From NCBI GenBank assembly GCA_965223245.1, contig CBDCVY010000013.1:1240001-1304000 (forward strand): 64,000 nucleotides of DNA. The letters run 5' to 3'. Positions within the stretch are counted from its first letter, which is position 1; every line of letters starts with the position of its first letter. Positions 8,625-17,880 of the stretch are shown here, piece after piece. The position numbers and the translations under genes were made by a program. A model generated the notes under the pieces. The model saw only the letters and a list, made by a program, of their open reading frames with translations. It searched no databases and was not told the DNA's origin. The stretch comes from CBDCVY01 sp965223245. GTDB taxonomy: Bacteria > Nitrospinota > Nitrospinia > Nitrospinales > Nitrospinaceae.

Positions 8625-9827
8625 ATGCAGCAAACAACAATGCTTCCAGACTCATCCGGTCACTTTGGTCAATTTGGCGGAAAGTATGTCATAGAAACTT
8701 TAATGCCTGCTTTAAAAGAGTTGGAGCGGATTTACTATGAAGCTAAGCAGGATCCAAAATTTCAAGAGCAAGTAAAATTTTACTGGAAGCAATATGTAGG
8801 GAGGCCTTCTCCGCTATATTTTGCAGAGAATTTAACCCAACAACTTGGTGGTGCTCAAATCTACCTCAAACGAGAAGATTTGAATCATACGGGTGCTCAT
8901 AAGATTAATCAAACCATTGGTGGGGCTTTGCTGGCATTACGAATGGGGAAAAAACGCGTGATTGCAGAAACCGGTGCCGGCCAGCATGGTGTTGCGACTG
9001 CCACAGCGGCAGCTTTGTTTGATTTAGAATGTGATGTTTTCATGGGGGAAGAGGATATTCGCCGACAGGCTTTGAATGTTTTTCGTATGAAATTATTAGG
9101 AGCCAATGTTGTTCCGGTCTCATCAGGAACGCGTACTCTGAAAGATGCAACCAGTGAAGCCATTCGAAATTGGATCACGACCGTAGAAACTACTCATTAC
9201 ATTATTGGTTCAGTTGTGGGTCCCCACCCCTATCCCATGATGGTAAGAGACTTTCAAAGAATTATTGGAGATGAAACCAGAGACCAAATTTTAGAATTAG
9301 CTGGTAAACTTCCGGACGCCTGTGTGGCATGTGTTGGCGGAGGAAGTAATTCTATGGGATTATTTTATCCATTTATAAAAGATGAAAATGTTAAATTAGT
9401 TGGGGTCGAAGCCGCTGGCTTGGGTATTGAAACCGGTAAACATGGTGCAACCTTGAGTCACGGAACTGTTGGAGTTCTTCATGGAATGAAAAGTTATTTA
9501 CTGCATAATGACGATGGACAAATCTGGGAAGCGCATTCTATTTCTGCTGGATTGGATTATCCGGGAGTGGGTTGTGAACATAGTCATTTAAGAGAAACCA
9601 ACCGCGCAGAGTATGTTTCTATAACCGATGAAGAGGCGTTGGAAGGGTTTAAATTGCTATCACGATCTGAAGGAATTATTCCTGCATTGGAATCGGCGCA
9701 TGCCATTGCTCATATGGTAAAAATGGCTCCAAAGATGAAAAAAGATGAAATTGTTATAGTATGTTTATCTGGTAGGGGAGATAAAGATGTGAATCAGGTG
9801 GCGGAACGAATTGGAGATGAATTGTGA
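8625..9827 (+). CDS. trpB: Tryptophan synthase beta subunit
   Basis: PLP-dependent enzyme that joins indole and serine to give tryptophan, working as an alpha2beta2 complex with TrpA. The 400-residue protein carries the PLP lysine at K93 in HTGAHKINQTIG, the glycine-rich phosphate site GGGSNSMG and KREDLNHTG. The start is well supported by AAGGAG about seven bases upstream. The stop overlaps the trpA start in GTGA. This is the standard TrpB1 type, as expected beside trpA. Confidence 0.98.
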   Translation: MQQTTMLPDSSGHFGQFGGKYVIETLMPALKELERIYYEAKQDPKFQEQVKFYWKQYVGRPSPLYFAENLTQQLGGAQIYLKREDLNHTGAHKINQTIGGALLALRMGKKRVIAETGAGQHGVATATAAALFDLECDVFMGEEDIRRQALNVFRMKLLGANVVPVSSGTRTLKDATSEAIRNWITTVETTHYIIGSVVGPHPYPMMVRDFQRIIGDETRDQILELAGKLPDACVACVGGGSNSMGLFYPFIKDENVKLVGVEAAGLGIETGKHGATLSHGTVGVLHGMKSYLLHNDDGQIWEAHSISAGLDYPGVGCEHSHLRETNRAEYVSITDEEALEGFKLLSRSEGIIPALESAHAIAHMVKMAPKMKKDEIVIVCLSGRGDKDVNQVAERIGDEL

Positions 9828-10627
9828 GTCGTATTAAAAAGCGATTTGATTGGTTGGGTTCGAAAAATGAAAAGGCGCTTGTAGCATTTATTACGGCTGG
9901 TGATCCTGATTTACCTACCACTCAGGAAATTTTCTCCGTAATTGAAGAAAATGGAGCCGATATAATTGAATTAGGTGTGCCTTTTTCGGATCCACTAGCT
10001 GATGGTCCAGTTATTCAGGCTTCTTCTCAAAGATCATTGAAAGAAGGGACGACTTTAAAAAAAATTATCCAACTGGTGATAGATATTCGAAAGGACTCGC
10101 AGTTACCTATCGTACTAATGACTAGTTTTAATCCGGTGTTTGTGTATGGTCAGGAGGAGTTTATAGAGGATGCGGTAATGGCAGGTGTGGATGGAGTGAT
10201 TGTACCTGATTTACCTCCGGAAGAAGCTGGAGAATTCCAGAAAAAAGCAGACGCCAAGGGATTGGATATGATTTATTTATTAGCCCCTACTAGTACATCA
10301 GAGAGAATTGAAATCATTTCTAAAAAGAGTAAAGGATTTATTTATTATATTTCTGTTACTGGTGTCACAGGTATGCGAGATGGACTTGCCACAAATTTGG
10401 AGAAAAAAGTAGAAAGTGTAAGTAAAATTACAGATCTTCCAATTTTAATTGGCTTCGGTATTTCTGGTCCACAGCAGGCAAAAGAAGCAGCAAAAATTTC
10501 AGATGGTGTGATAGTAGGTAGCGCTATTGTTAAGATCATTGAACAAAATCCTGATCCAAAGATACGTTTAGAAAGATTAGGAGAATTTGTTAGGCAAATT
10601 AAACAAGCTCTGGTTGAGGGCAAGTGA
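9824..10627 (+). CDS. trpA: Tryptophan synthase alpha subunit
   Basis: Cleaves indole-3-glycerol phosphate and passes indole through a tunnel to TrpB. It has 267 residues and a GTG start in a four-base overlap with trpB. Key motifs are VAFITAGDPDLP, IELGVPFSDPLADGPVIQ (catalytic Glu), DGVIVPDLPPEE (catalytic Asp) and YISVTGVTG. It is the last trp gene; the next gene begins 17 bases later on the same strand, so transcription may continue into the glycosyltransferase. Confidence 0.97.
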   Translation: MSRIKKRFDWLGSKNEKALVAFITAGDPDLPTTQEIFSVIEENGADIIELGVPFSDPLADGPVIQASSQRSLKEGTTLKKIIQLVIDIRKDSQLPIVLMTSFNPVFVYGQEEFIEDAVMAGVDGVIVPDLPPEEAGEFQKKADAKGLDMIYLLAPTSTSERIEIISKKSKGFIYYISVTGVTGMRDGLATNLEKKVESVSKITDLPILIGFGISGPQQAKEAAKISDGVIVGSAIVKIIEQNPDPKIRLERLGEFVRQIKQALVEGK

Positions 10628-10644
10628 ATAGGGGCTGAAAAACC

Positions 10645-11328
10645 ATGGCCCTAAAAATTTCAGTAATTATTCCCGCTTATAACGAAGAGGCCTCGCTTCC
10701 TCTAGTTTTGCAAAACCTTCCCTGGAAAATTCTTCACGAAGTCATTGTCGTTGATAATAATTCAACTGATAAAACCTCACTGGTTGGTAAAGAAAATGGA
10801 GCCAAAGTATTTTTAGAGAAACGTCAGGGATATGGCAGTGCATGCTTAAAAGGAATTTCCCAATTGGATTCTCCAAATATTGTTGTTTTTTTGGATGGAG
10901 ATTTTAGTGACTATCCAGATGATATGGAAAGGATTTTAGAACCAATTATTTCAGACGAAAAAGATTTTGTTGTTGGAAGTCGCATGATATTGAAAGAAAG
11001 TCGTAGAGCTTTGCTACCGCAAGCTCGATACGGAAATTTATTGGCGGTGTTTCTTATCCGACTTTTTTTTGGCTATAACTATACCGACTTGGGTCCATTT
11101 CGTGCAATCCGATATGAATCGTTAAAGAAAATTGGAATGCAGGATACAGACTTTGGTTGGACAGTAGAAATGCAAATAAAAGCTATAAAACATAAGTTGA
11201 AAATTTCTGAAGTTCCGGTTCGTTATCGGGCGCGCATTGGTGTTTCAAAAATAACAGGAACCTTAAAAGGTACTATATTGGCAGGTACAAAAATAATATA
11301 CACCATACTCAAATATTTGATAATCTAG
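10645..11328 (+). CDS. Family 2 glycosyltransferase (dolichol-phosphate mannosyltransferase-like)
   Basis: A 227-residue GT-A fold glycosyltransferase. The N-terminus ISVIIPAYNEEASLPLVLQN, VVDNNSTDKT and the metal/nucleotide-binding VFLDGDFSDYPDDM are standard GT2 motifs. The layout and the later stretch YTDLGPFRAIRYESL resemble DPM1/DPG-synthase-like enzymes that load a polyprenyl phosphate. No transmembrane domain is present, so it is cytosolic or peripherally bound. The donor sugar and acceptor cannot be read from sequence. It lies 17 bases after trpA with AGGGG about 12 bases before the ATG, and may be co-transcribed with trp without a metabolic link. Confidence 0.88.
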   Translation: MALKISVIIPAYNEEASLPLVLQNLPWKILHEVIVVDNNSTDKTSLVGKENGAKVFLEKRQGYGSACLKGISQLDSPNIVVFLDGDFSDYPDDMERILEPIISDEKDFVVGSRMILKESRRALLPQARYGNLLAVFLIRLFFGYNYTDLGPFRAIRYESLKKIGMQDTDFGWTVEMQIKAIKHKLKISEVPVRYRARIGVSKITGTLKGTILAGTKIIYTILKYLII

Positions 11329-11366
11329 CCTTTAATTATTCGTGGTTTTCCCATAGGTTTAAGTCA

Positions 11367-12152
11367 ATGTTGAAAATTATTTACCTAATTTTTATATATG
11401 GATTTGCGGGAATCGTGGCATTTAATTCACCCGTATATGCAGAAGATTTTAAAAGTTTAATTTTGAGTCGTTTGAGTAAGGATGGAACTACTTTAGATCT
11501 TAGTGGAAAGCGTATAAAAACCACCGGTGCTATTCAACTTGCAGAAATGGAAGAGTTGAAAAATGTTAAAGTTCTGTTGCTTCAAGGAAATCAGATAAAA
11601 GCAAAAGGAATGGAGGCATTGGCTCAATCGCAGTATCTTTCAAATGTAGAGCAATTAGATTTATGGGGAAATTTTCTTGGAGATCTTGGTATTTTAGCTT
11701 TAGTTGAAACAAAGTATCTTAAGTCATTGAAAATATTGAAAATTTGGAAGAATGAAATTGGCGAGGATGGGATTCGATTGTTAGCTGAGTCAGACCTATT
11801 TCAAAAATTAACCACCCTTCTTTTAAATGATAATTTGATTACTCCTGAAGGGATTGAGTCGTTAGTTCAGTCAAAGGGATTTTCAAATCTTAATGTATTG
11901 GGTTTGTTTAGAAATGAAATTGGGGATGAAGGAGCAAAACTTATTTCAAAATCTTTAAACTTTTCGAGTTTGACTCACCTTTTTCTAGGTCTAAATAATA
12001 TTACGGATGCGGGTGCCGTTGCTTTAATAAATTCCAAAAATTTCCCTAAACTTCAAGTATTAGACTTAAACCAAAATTCTCTGGGTGAAAAAACCATAAA
12101 AGCTAAATTTCAAGTTAATCGGGACCGAAAGATCCAAATAATTATTCGTTAA
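11367..12152 (+). CDS. Exported leucine-rich-repeat protein
   Basis: 261 residues with a Sec signal peptide (hydrophobic residues about 4-24, cleavage probably after VYA). About seven ribonuclease-inhibitor-like LRRs of roughly 27 residues follow, such as LNVLGLFRNEIGDEGAKLIS. Location is periplasmic or extracellular. It is a paralogue of the LRR genes at 1164 and 14349 and comes 10 bases before the NHL-repeat gene, forming an LRR-NHL-LRR cassette. The last residues (RDRKIQIIIR) leave the repeat pattern. No catalytic domain is visible; a binding role is inferred from the fold. Confidence 0.82.
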   Translation: MLKIIYLIFIYGFAGIVAFNSPVYAEDFKSLILSRLSKDGTTLDLSGKRIKTTGAIQLAEMEELKNVKVLLLQGNQIKAKGMEALAQSQYLSNVEQLDLWGNFLGDLGILALVETKYLKSLKILKIWKNEIGEDGIRLLAESDLFQKLTTLLLNDNLITPEGIESLVQSKGFSNLNVLGLFRNEIGDEGAKLISKSLNFSSLTHLFLGLNNITDAGAVALINSKNFPKLQVLDLNQNSLGEKTIKAKFQVNRDRKIQIIIR

Positions 12153-12162
12153 CGAGGTCTTC

Positions 12163-14352
12163 TTGATAAAACTGAATATCAAATTTCAAAATAGAAAGTT
12201 TAACCGGTTTTCCGGTGAATTAATATTTTTGAATATTGTTTCGGTTTTTATTTTAATCCCCACCCTGTTGGCTGCTGCCTCAGAAAAATTTCCCTTCCCA
12301 AGCATTGGTGATGGAAAAAAAGCTAGAGATGTGGTTTTAACCTTAGTAGATGGAGTGGAGGTGGATAACCAAGGAAATGTTTATATATCTCATCGATCAA
12401 AAAATAGGATTCGAAAAGTTAGTAAGGATGGAATTATAACCACTATTGCCGGGGATGGAAAGGTTGGGTTTCAAGGAGATGGAGGTTTAGCCATTAGAGC
12501 TTCTTTAAACTTTCCTGCTGGGTTGTGTTTAGATAACAAGGGCAACTTATTTATTGCTGATCGTAATAATCATAGAGTTCGTAAAATTGATCCGGATGGA
12601 ATTATTTCTACAGTGGCCGGAACTGGCGAACCCGATTGGGGTGGTGACGATGGACCAGCAACAGAGGCAAAATTAAATTTCCCATCAGATGTAGCCTGTG
12701 GAAAGGATGGAACCCTTTTTATTTCGGATCGATCGAATAACCGGATTCGTAAGGTGGACCCTAAAGGAATTATTACAACTATTGCGGGTTTAGGGCCTGC
12801 GGATTTTGGGGGTGATTTTGGGCCTGCTGAAGATGCATTGTTGAAATATCCTTTTGGTATTGAATTGGATGTAAAAGGAAATTTGTATATTGCGGATCGA
12901 GGCAATAACCGAATAAGAAAAATTAATACTCAGGGAATCATTACTACTGTGGCCGGTGATGGGACTCATTTTTTTTCCGGGGACTATGGCCCAGCCACCC
13001 GCGCGAGTTTGGCTTATCCTACGGATGTTGCATCAGATAAAAAGGGAAATATATACATTGCTGATCGCAATAATAACCGGATTAGAAAAGTAGACACATT
13101 AGGGATCATTACTACTGTAATGGGATTAGGGAGATATGAATATAATGGGGATAATGAAATTGCTTCTGAAACCACTTTGCATCTTCCATTTGCTTTGGCG
13201 GTGAGTTCTGGCGATGAATTGATATTAGTTGACCGGAATCATTTTCGGGTCAGGAGTATGAATTTGAATAACGGTTTAATAACCCCCATAGCGGGAAATG
13301 GTCAATCTTTATTTAGAGGAGACGGTGGGCCTGGTTCAGGGGCGACACTCGAATCTCCCTCAGGAATAGTGGTTCAACCCAATGGCACTGTGATATTTGC
13401 AGATAAAATGGCGAACCGGCTTCGTTATATAAATTCTAAAGGTTTCATCTATACTTTAGCGGGTAATGGAAAGCAAGGAAATGAGGGAGATGATGGACAA
13501 GCTCAGTTTGCAGCCTTGTTTTTACCTGATGGTATGACCAATGATAAAAATGGCAACCTTTATTTTATTTCAAATCAGGGGAACAGTTATTTGATTAGAA
13601 AAATTGATTCTAAGGGTAAAATTACCAGATTCGCGGGAAATGGACGACAGGGTTATTCGGGCGACGGGGGTTTGGCTTTGGAAGCCTCTTTTGCAGTTAT
13701 AAAGGATTTAACCACCGATGATTTAGGAAACGTTTATTTGGCCGATTCTATAAATCGAAATATTCGAAAAATTGATCCTGATGGAATTGTTTCTACAGTG
13801 GCATTAGAAAACTGGAAGCGAATAAAAGATGAAGAAATTCATCCTAATGGTATTGCGGTTAGCAAGGCTGGGGAAATTTTTATCTCTGATTCTGGAAGTA
13901 GTAAAATTCGGAAAATTGATATTAAGGGCAATGTTACAACTTTTGCCGGAAATGGTGATTTTTCCGATTCTGGTGATGGAGGACCAGCATTGGACGCAGG
14001 AATTCGATCCCCGGGAGGTTTGGCTTTTTCGCCTAATGGCGACTTATATATTGCAGAAGAAACAAGTCATCTAATTAGAAAAATTAATAAAGAGGGGATC
14101 ATAAGTCATGTGGCGGGTACAGGCCAAGCGGGGTATAGTGGTGACGGAGGTTTGGCAAAGAAAGCAATGCTTAAGAGCCCTTATCGTTTAGCTTTTGATA
14201 AGCAAGGAAACCTTTATTTTTCTGATCGTGATAATAATCGAATTAGAAAAATCGATACAAAAGGCATTATTACCACTGTGGCGGGGAACCAAAATATTGG
14301 TTGGTTGCAAGACGGTTTGGAAGTCCGGATTACAGTCCATAATTTTCCATGA
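12163..14352 (+). CDS. Exported NHL-repeat protein, twelve repeats (double propeller)
   Basis: 729 residues with an N-terminal hydrophobic segment (about residues 18-38, SVFILIPTLLAAASE), probably a signal peptide. Twelve NHL repeats follow, typified by NRIRKID..GIITTVAG.G, GDGGPA..A.L and P.GVA.D..GNLYIAD. Twelve fits two six-bladed propellers. Repeats 6, 9 and 10 are the most divergent. I use the TTG start at 12163 because CGAGGT lies just upstream. The gene overlaps the next LRR gene by four bases. NHL propellers of this kind, with VAG and GDGGPA motifs, are common in secreted bacterial proteins; the ligand is unknown. Confidence 0.85.
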   Translation: MIKLNIKFQNRKFNRFSGELIFLNIVSVFILIPTLLAAASEKFPFPSIGDGKKARDVVLTLVDGVEVDNQGNVYISHRSKNRIRKVSKDGIITTIAGDGKVGFQGDGGLAIRASLNFPAGLCLDNKGNLFIADRNNHRVRKIDPDGIISTVAGTGEPDWGGDDGPATEAKLNFPSDVACGKDGTLFISDRSNNRIRKVDPKGIITTIAGLGPADFGGDFGPAEDALLKYPFGIELDVKGNLYIADRGNNRIRKINTQGIITTVAGDGTHFFSGDYGPATRASLAYPTDVASDKKGNIYIADRNNNRIRKVDTLGIITTVMGLGRYEYNGDNEIASETTLHLPFALAVSSGDELILVDRNHFRVRSMNLNNGLITPIAGNGQSLFRGDGGPGSGATLESPSGIVVQPNGTVIFADKMANRLRYINSKGFIYTLAGNGKQGNEGDDGQAQFAALFLPDGMTNDKNGNLYFISNQGNSYLIRKIDSKGKITRFAGNGRQGYSGDGGLALEASFAVIKDLTTDDLGNVYLADSINRNIRKIDPDGIVSTVALENWKRIKDEEIHPNGIAVSKAGEIFISDSGSSKIRKIDIKGNVTTFAGNGDFSDSGDGGPALDAGIRSPGGLAFSPNGDLYIAEETSHLIRKINKEGIISHVAGTGQAGYSGDGGLAKKAMLKSPYRLAFDKQGNLYFSDRDNNRIRKIDTKGIITTVAGNQNIGWLQDGLEVRITVHNFP

Positions 14353-15320
14353 CATATAATCAGATACGCCTTGGTTTTTTAATTGTTCTAGTTTTCTTTG
14401 GGATGAACTCTTTTTACGTTTCAGGTTTATGGGGGTTTGACGTAAACTCCATGATCCTTAAGGAACTTAAAAAGAACAGGACCCACTTAAGACTGAATAG
14501 CGGGATGCTCTATGATAAAGGAATTAAACAATTATCCAAATCAAGGTTGTTAAGAACGGTGAAAGTATTAGACTTAAATACTCATGAAATTGGTGATGAA
14601 GGAGCTAAAGCCTTAGCTCAATCGAAATATTTAAAAAATTTGAGATCATTAAATCTATTTAATAATCATATTAAAGGGCCAGGCGCTAAAGCGTTATTTG
14701 AATCAAATTCATTTCCTGAATTGATAACTTTAAGTTTATGGGGAAACGAAATTGGCTCGGAAGGGGCAAGGGAATTAGCAAACTCTAGTACGGTAATTCA
14801 CTTGGAAATCTTAGATTTAAATGGGAATCAAATTGGTGATGAGGGGATAAAATATTTATCTCAATCAAAAGCCTTAACGAATCTACGAGAATTGAAACTG
14901 GGAAACAATCAGATTAGTGATGCTGGAGTTAAGGCGATTGCAGAGTCTTCTTTTCTAGAACAATTAGAAGTCCTGGACTTGTCTGACAATCAAATCGGCC
15001 CTGAAGGAATCAAAGCTCTAATAAATTCGGGTCGTTTGAAAAAAATTAAGAACTTTCTTTTAAAGAAAAATAAAATCGGAAGCGAAGGGTTAAAGATTAT
15101 TTCAACACTCAACAGTCCACATTTAATTGAATTAGATATCCAGTGGAATGAAATTGGTGACGAAGGTTTTATTATTTTTAGCAATGCACCAAAGTTAAAT
15201 AGTCTTCAGTTTCTAAGAACTTGGGGAAATGAAATTGGAGATGAGGGCGTGAAGGCACTTCAACAATCCAAAAATTTTAAAATTAAAAATCCCATTTATC
15301 CTTCAGAATCTAATGAATGA
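14349..15320 (+). CDS. Exported leucine-rich-repeat protein
   Basis: 323 residues: a signal peptide (hydrophobic core about residues 9-26) followed by about ten 27-residue LRRs such as LEILDLNGNQIGDEGIKYLS. The consensus is the same as in the genes at 1164 and 11367, so this is a local paralogue. The start overlaps the NHL gene (ATGA) and the end overlaps proA by eight bases, so it is probably translated from a common message with both. The product is likely periplasmic or surface-exposed. Function unknown. Confidence 0.83.
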   Translation: MTYNQIRLGFLIVLVFFGMNSFYVSGLWGFDVNSMILKELKKNRTHLRLNSGMLYDKGIKQLSKSRLLRTVKVLDLNTHEIGDEGAKALAQSKYLKNLRSLNLFNNHIKGPGAKALFESNSFPELITLSLWGNEIGSEGARELANSSTVIHLEILDLNGNQIGDEGIKYLSQSKALTNLRELKLGNNQISDAGVKAIAESSFLEQLEVLDLSDNQIGPEGIKALINSGRLKKIKNFLLKKNKIGSEGLKIISTLNSPHLIELDIQWNEIGDEGFIIFSNAPKLNSLQFLRTWGNEIGDEGVKALQQSKNFKIKNPIYPSESNE

Positions 15321-16638
15321 TTTGAACCTAAATAATATGTCTCAGTTGGCAAAGGATGCTAAAAACGCCGCCCTGGTTCTAGCTGGTTTATCAGTTGAAA
15401 TTAAAAATAACGCTTTGGAGAAAATTGCATCAACTATTGAATCCAATATTGATTCACTATTGCAAGCCAACCAACTGGATTTAGAATATGCTAAAAATGA
15501 GAATATTCCAGGTCCTTTGATTGCCAGATTAGCATTGGACAAACCCAAAGTTTTGGCAATGGTAAAAGGAATTCGTAGCGTTTTAAAATTGCCTGATCCC
15601 GTGGGTAAATCTATGGGAGCCATGAAAATGGATGAAGGGCTGGTTTTGCGAAAGGTTTCTTGTCCTATTGGTGTGATTGGAGCCATTTTTGAGTCACGTC
15701 CGGATGCGGTTCCACAGATTTCCTCCCTTTGTTTAAAGTCGGGCAATGCGGTTATTCTAAAAGGAGGAACAGAAGCACAAAACTCTAATAAACTTCTTGT
15801 AGAGTTAATTCGTAAAGGAATAGAGTTAGTTGGAGAAGTTCCAGTAAACGCAGTGCAGTTGATTGAAAGTAGGGCAGAGGTTGCGGAAATGCTGAAGCAA
15901 GACAAGTATATTAATCTGGTGGTCCCGCGAGGTAGTAACTCTTTTGTTCGCTATGTTCAAGAAAACACAAAAATTCCTGTCTTAGGTCATTCAGAGGGTA
16001 TCTGTCATGTGTATATTGATGATAAGGCGGAAATTAAAAAAGCGATAGATATTACATTAGATTCCAAGCTCCAGTATCCTGCTGCCTGTAATGCAGTTGA
16101 ATCTTTGCTTGTTCATGAAAAAATTGCTTCCGAAGTACTGCCTTCTTTAGCATATCAACTTAAAGAAAAAGGAGTGGACTTAGTAGGTGATATGAGAGCC
16201 TGTAGTTTAGTTCCCGAATTAAAGCGTGCCGAAGAGGAAGATTGGGATACGGAGTATAATGATTTAAAGCTATCGGTCAAAATTGTAGAAACTCTAGGAG
16301 AAGCAATAAACCATATTAATCTACACGGTTCCGGGCATACAGATACAATTGTTACAGAGGATCGAATGAATGCCGAGACCTTTATGAATGATATTGATTC
16401 TGCGAGTGTGATGTGGAATGCCTCAACCCGGTTTGCTGATGGGTTTCGGTTCGGATTGGGAGCGGAAATTGGAATTAGCACCAACAAAACTCATGCACGT
16501 GGCCCGGTAGGTTTGGAAGGTTTGGTGATTTACAAATTTAAACTTTATGGCAGTGGGCAAGTAGTCAAAGACTATTCAGGACAAAATGCTAAAGAGTTTA
16601 TACATGAACGAATCACCGAAGATGGATTTGAAGATTGA
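15313..16638 (+). CDS. proA: Gamma-glutamyl phosphate reductase
   Basis: NADPH-dependent reduction of glutamyl-5-phosphate to the semialdehyde, the second step of proline synthesis. 441 residues, normal for ProA. Typical motifs are GVIGAIFESRPDAVPQISSL, LKSGNAVILKGG, the catalytic Cys region YPAACNAVESLLVH and GRFGLGAEIGIST in the variant form FRFGLGAEIGIS. Two starts are possible: the ATG at 15313, which overlaps the LRR gene, or the ATG at 15337; neither has a clear Shine-Dalgarno sequence. No proB lies in the window. Confidence 0.96.
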   Translation: MNDLNLNNMSQLAKDAKNAALVLAGLSVEIKNNALEKIASTIESNIDSLLQANQLDLEYAKNENIPGPLIARLALDKPKVLAMVKGIRSVLKLPDPVGKSMGAMKMDEGLVLRKVSCPIGVIGAIFESRPDAVPQISSLCLKSGNAVILKGGTEAQNSNKLLVELIRKGIELVGEVPVNAVQLIESRAEVAEMLKQDKYINLVVPRGSNSFVRYVQENTKIPVLGHSEGICHVYIDDKAEIKKAIDITLDSKLQYPAACNAVESLLVHEKIASEVLPSLAYQLKEKGVDLVGDMRACSLVPELKRAEEEDWDTEYNDLKLSVKIVETLGEAINHINLHGSGHTDTIVTEDRMNAETFMNDIDSASVMWNASTRFADGFRFGLGAEIGISTNKTHARGPVGLEGLVIYKFKLYGSGQVVKDYSGQNAKEFIHERITEDGFED

Positions 16639-16704
16639 TTAATGAGAACCTTTCTTCTAATAACCATATCTCGAATTTAAATATTAATTGCCTCGGAATG
16701 AAAA

Positions 16705-17637
16705 ATGGAATTTCCCCCCGGGAATCACTCAGAAACATCTGAGCGTAATTTGTTTTCATCAGATGTTTCGCTAAAAGAAAGAGAATTGCCCTCTCGTTTT
16801 GTAATCACTCCAAAAATAATAATTATTTTCTTTTTACTTCTAGCCGGAACCATTTTTACAACCACCCTTACAAATGGTTTTTTATATTCGATTGCATTAT
16901 TATCTATCTTAGGGACTCATGAATTTGGCCATTACTGGGCTTGTCGACGAAATAATGTGAATGCTACCCTCCCCAATTTTTTACCTGCCCCGCCATTTTT
17001 CATGATAGGAACTTTTGGGGCTTTTATTGTGATCAAAGAGCCTATTCCCAATCGAAGGGCATTAATTGAGATAGGTGCCTCCGGACCAATTGCGGGATTT
17101 GCAGTGGCCATTCCAGTTTTAATAATCGGATTGATGAATTCTAAAGTTTCTGCTGTTCCGGTAGCGGATGCTAATTTGGGCCTTTCTTTTGGTTCTTCTT
17201 TAATATATATAGCATTTGCTAAATTGGTATTAGGGGTTGATACTATGGCTACTAATTTGGCGGTTTATCTTCACCCTGTAGCCTACGCAGGTTGGGTGGG
17301 GATGTTTTTTACCGGGCTAAATCTTTTACCCATTGGGCAACTGGATGGAGGACATATAACTTACTCCTTATTTGAGCGAAGACATAAACTAATTGCTAAG
17401 GTATTTTTTCTTCTTTTTATTCCCTTAGGTTTTTATTGTTGGGGTTGGTATGTGTGGGCAATTCTAATTTTAATGATGGGGCTGGGGCATCCGCCAGTAA
17501 TCGATGAATCGATATCTCTTAGTAAAGGTCATAAAAAGATCGGCTACTTATCAATTATTATCTTTATTCTAACCTTCGTTCCAATTCCTATTGGATTTCC
17601 ACTTCTTGAATTCTTAAAAGTAGTTGGATTACTTTAA
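16705..17637 (+). CDS. Site-2 protease family membrane metalloprotease (M50)
   Basis: A 310-residue multi-pass membrane protein of the site-2 protease family. The zinc motif HEFGH is at residues 72-76 at the end of an early transmembrane helix. The second metal motif, LPIGQLDGGH, lies in a later helix. A hydrophilic stretch of about 35 residues precedes the first membrane segment. There is no PDZ domain, unlike RseP. It resembles the plant EGY-like and cyanobacterial short S2P group. Its substrate would be a membrane-bound protein, often an anti-sigma factor, but none is adjacent. Confidence 0.88.
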   Translation: MEFPPGNHSETSERNLFSSDVSLKERELPSRFVITPKIIIIFFLLLAGTIFTTTLTNGFLYSIALLSILGTHEFGHYWACRRNNVNATLPNFLPAPPFFMIGTFGAFIVIKEPIPNRRALIEIGASGPIAGFAVAIPVLIIGLMNSKVSAVPVADANLGLSFGSSLIYIAFAKLVLGVDTMATNLAVYLHPVAYAGWVGMFFTGLNLLPIGQLDGGHITYSLFERRHKLIAKVFFLLFIPLGFYCWGWYVWAILILMMGLGHPPVIDESISLSKGHKKIGYLSIIIFILTFVPIPIGFPLLEFLKVVGLL

Positions 17638-17804
17638 TTTAATTTACTTTTAGGAAGTGGTTTTATATCAGTTTTTATTAATTCTCACCATAATTGGATT
17701 TCCTAAGGAAAGAAATTACAAGAGTTTGCGATGATCTGCAAATAAATTAAGAAAATAATTTAGAAAGTATATTATAACTATATGTTTTTTAAATAAAAAA
17801 AAAT

Positions 17805-17843
17805 GATTTTCATTAACTCCGGTAGGTTATTTTAATGAAAATC
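17805..17843. repeat. 12-bp perfect inverted repeat hairpin
   Basis: GATTTTCATTAA (17805-17816) is the exact reverse complement of TTAATGAAAATC (17832-17843), with a 15-base loop. On the minus strand the hairpin is followed by a long T run, like a rho-independent terminator, but no minus-strand gene precedes it. It ends three bases before the -35 box of the promoter at 17847. The rest of the gap between the protease and this hairpin (17638-17804) shows nothing I can name. Confidence 0.5.
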
Positions 17844-17846
17844 GAG

Positions 17847-17874
17847 TTGACAAGAAGGCCTATTCCATGATACT
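17847..17874 (+). promoter_or_regulatory. Strong candidate sigma-70 promoter
   Basis: Perfect -35 TTGACA (17847-17852), 16-base spacer, -10 GATACT (17869-17874, four of six matches). The predicted start is near 17881, directly before a stretch with extensive self-complementarity. Confidence 0.55.
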
Positions 17875-17880
17875 TTTTCG

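Noticed and set aside
15342..15905. 187-codon open frame antisense to proA
   Set aside because: It lies wholly inside a certain gene, has a low-complexity composition and no ribosome site; an antisense shadow of proA.
17815..17831. CTCCGGTAGGT resembling part of a c-di-GMP-I riboswitch
   Set aside because: Only a short match, in the loop of a hairpin upstream of the promoter; the rest of the aptamer is missing.
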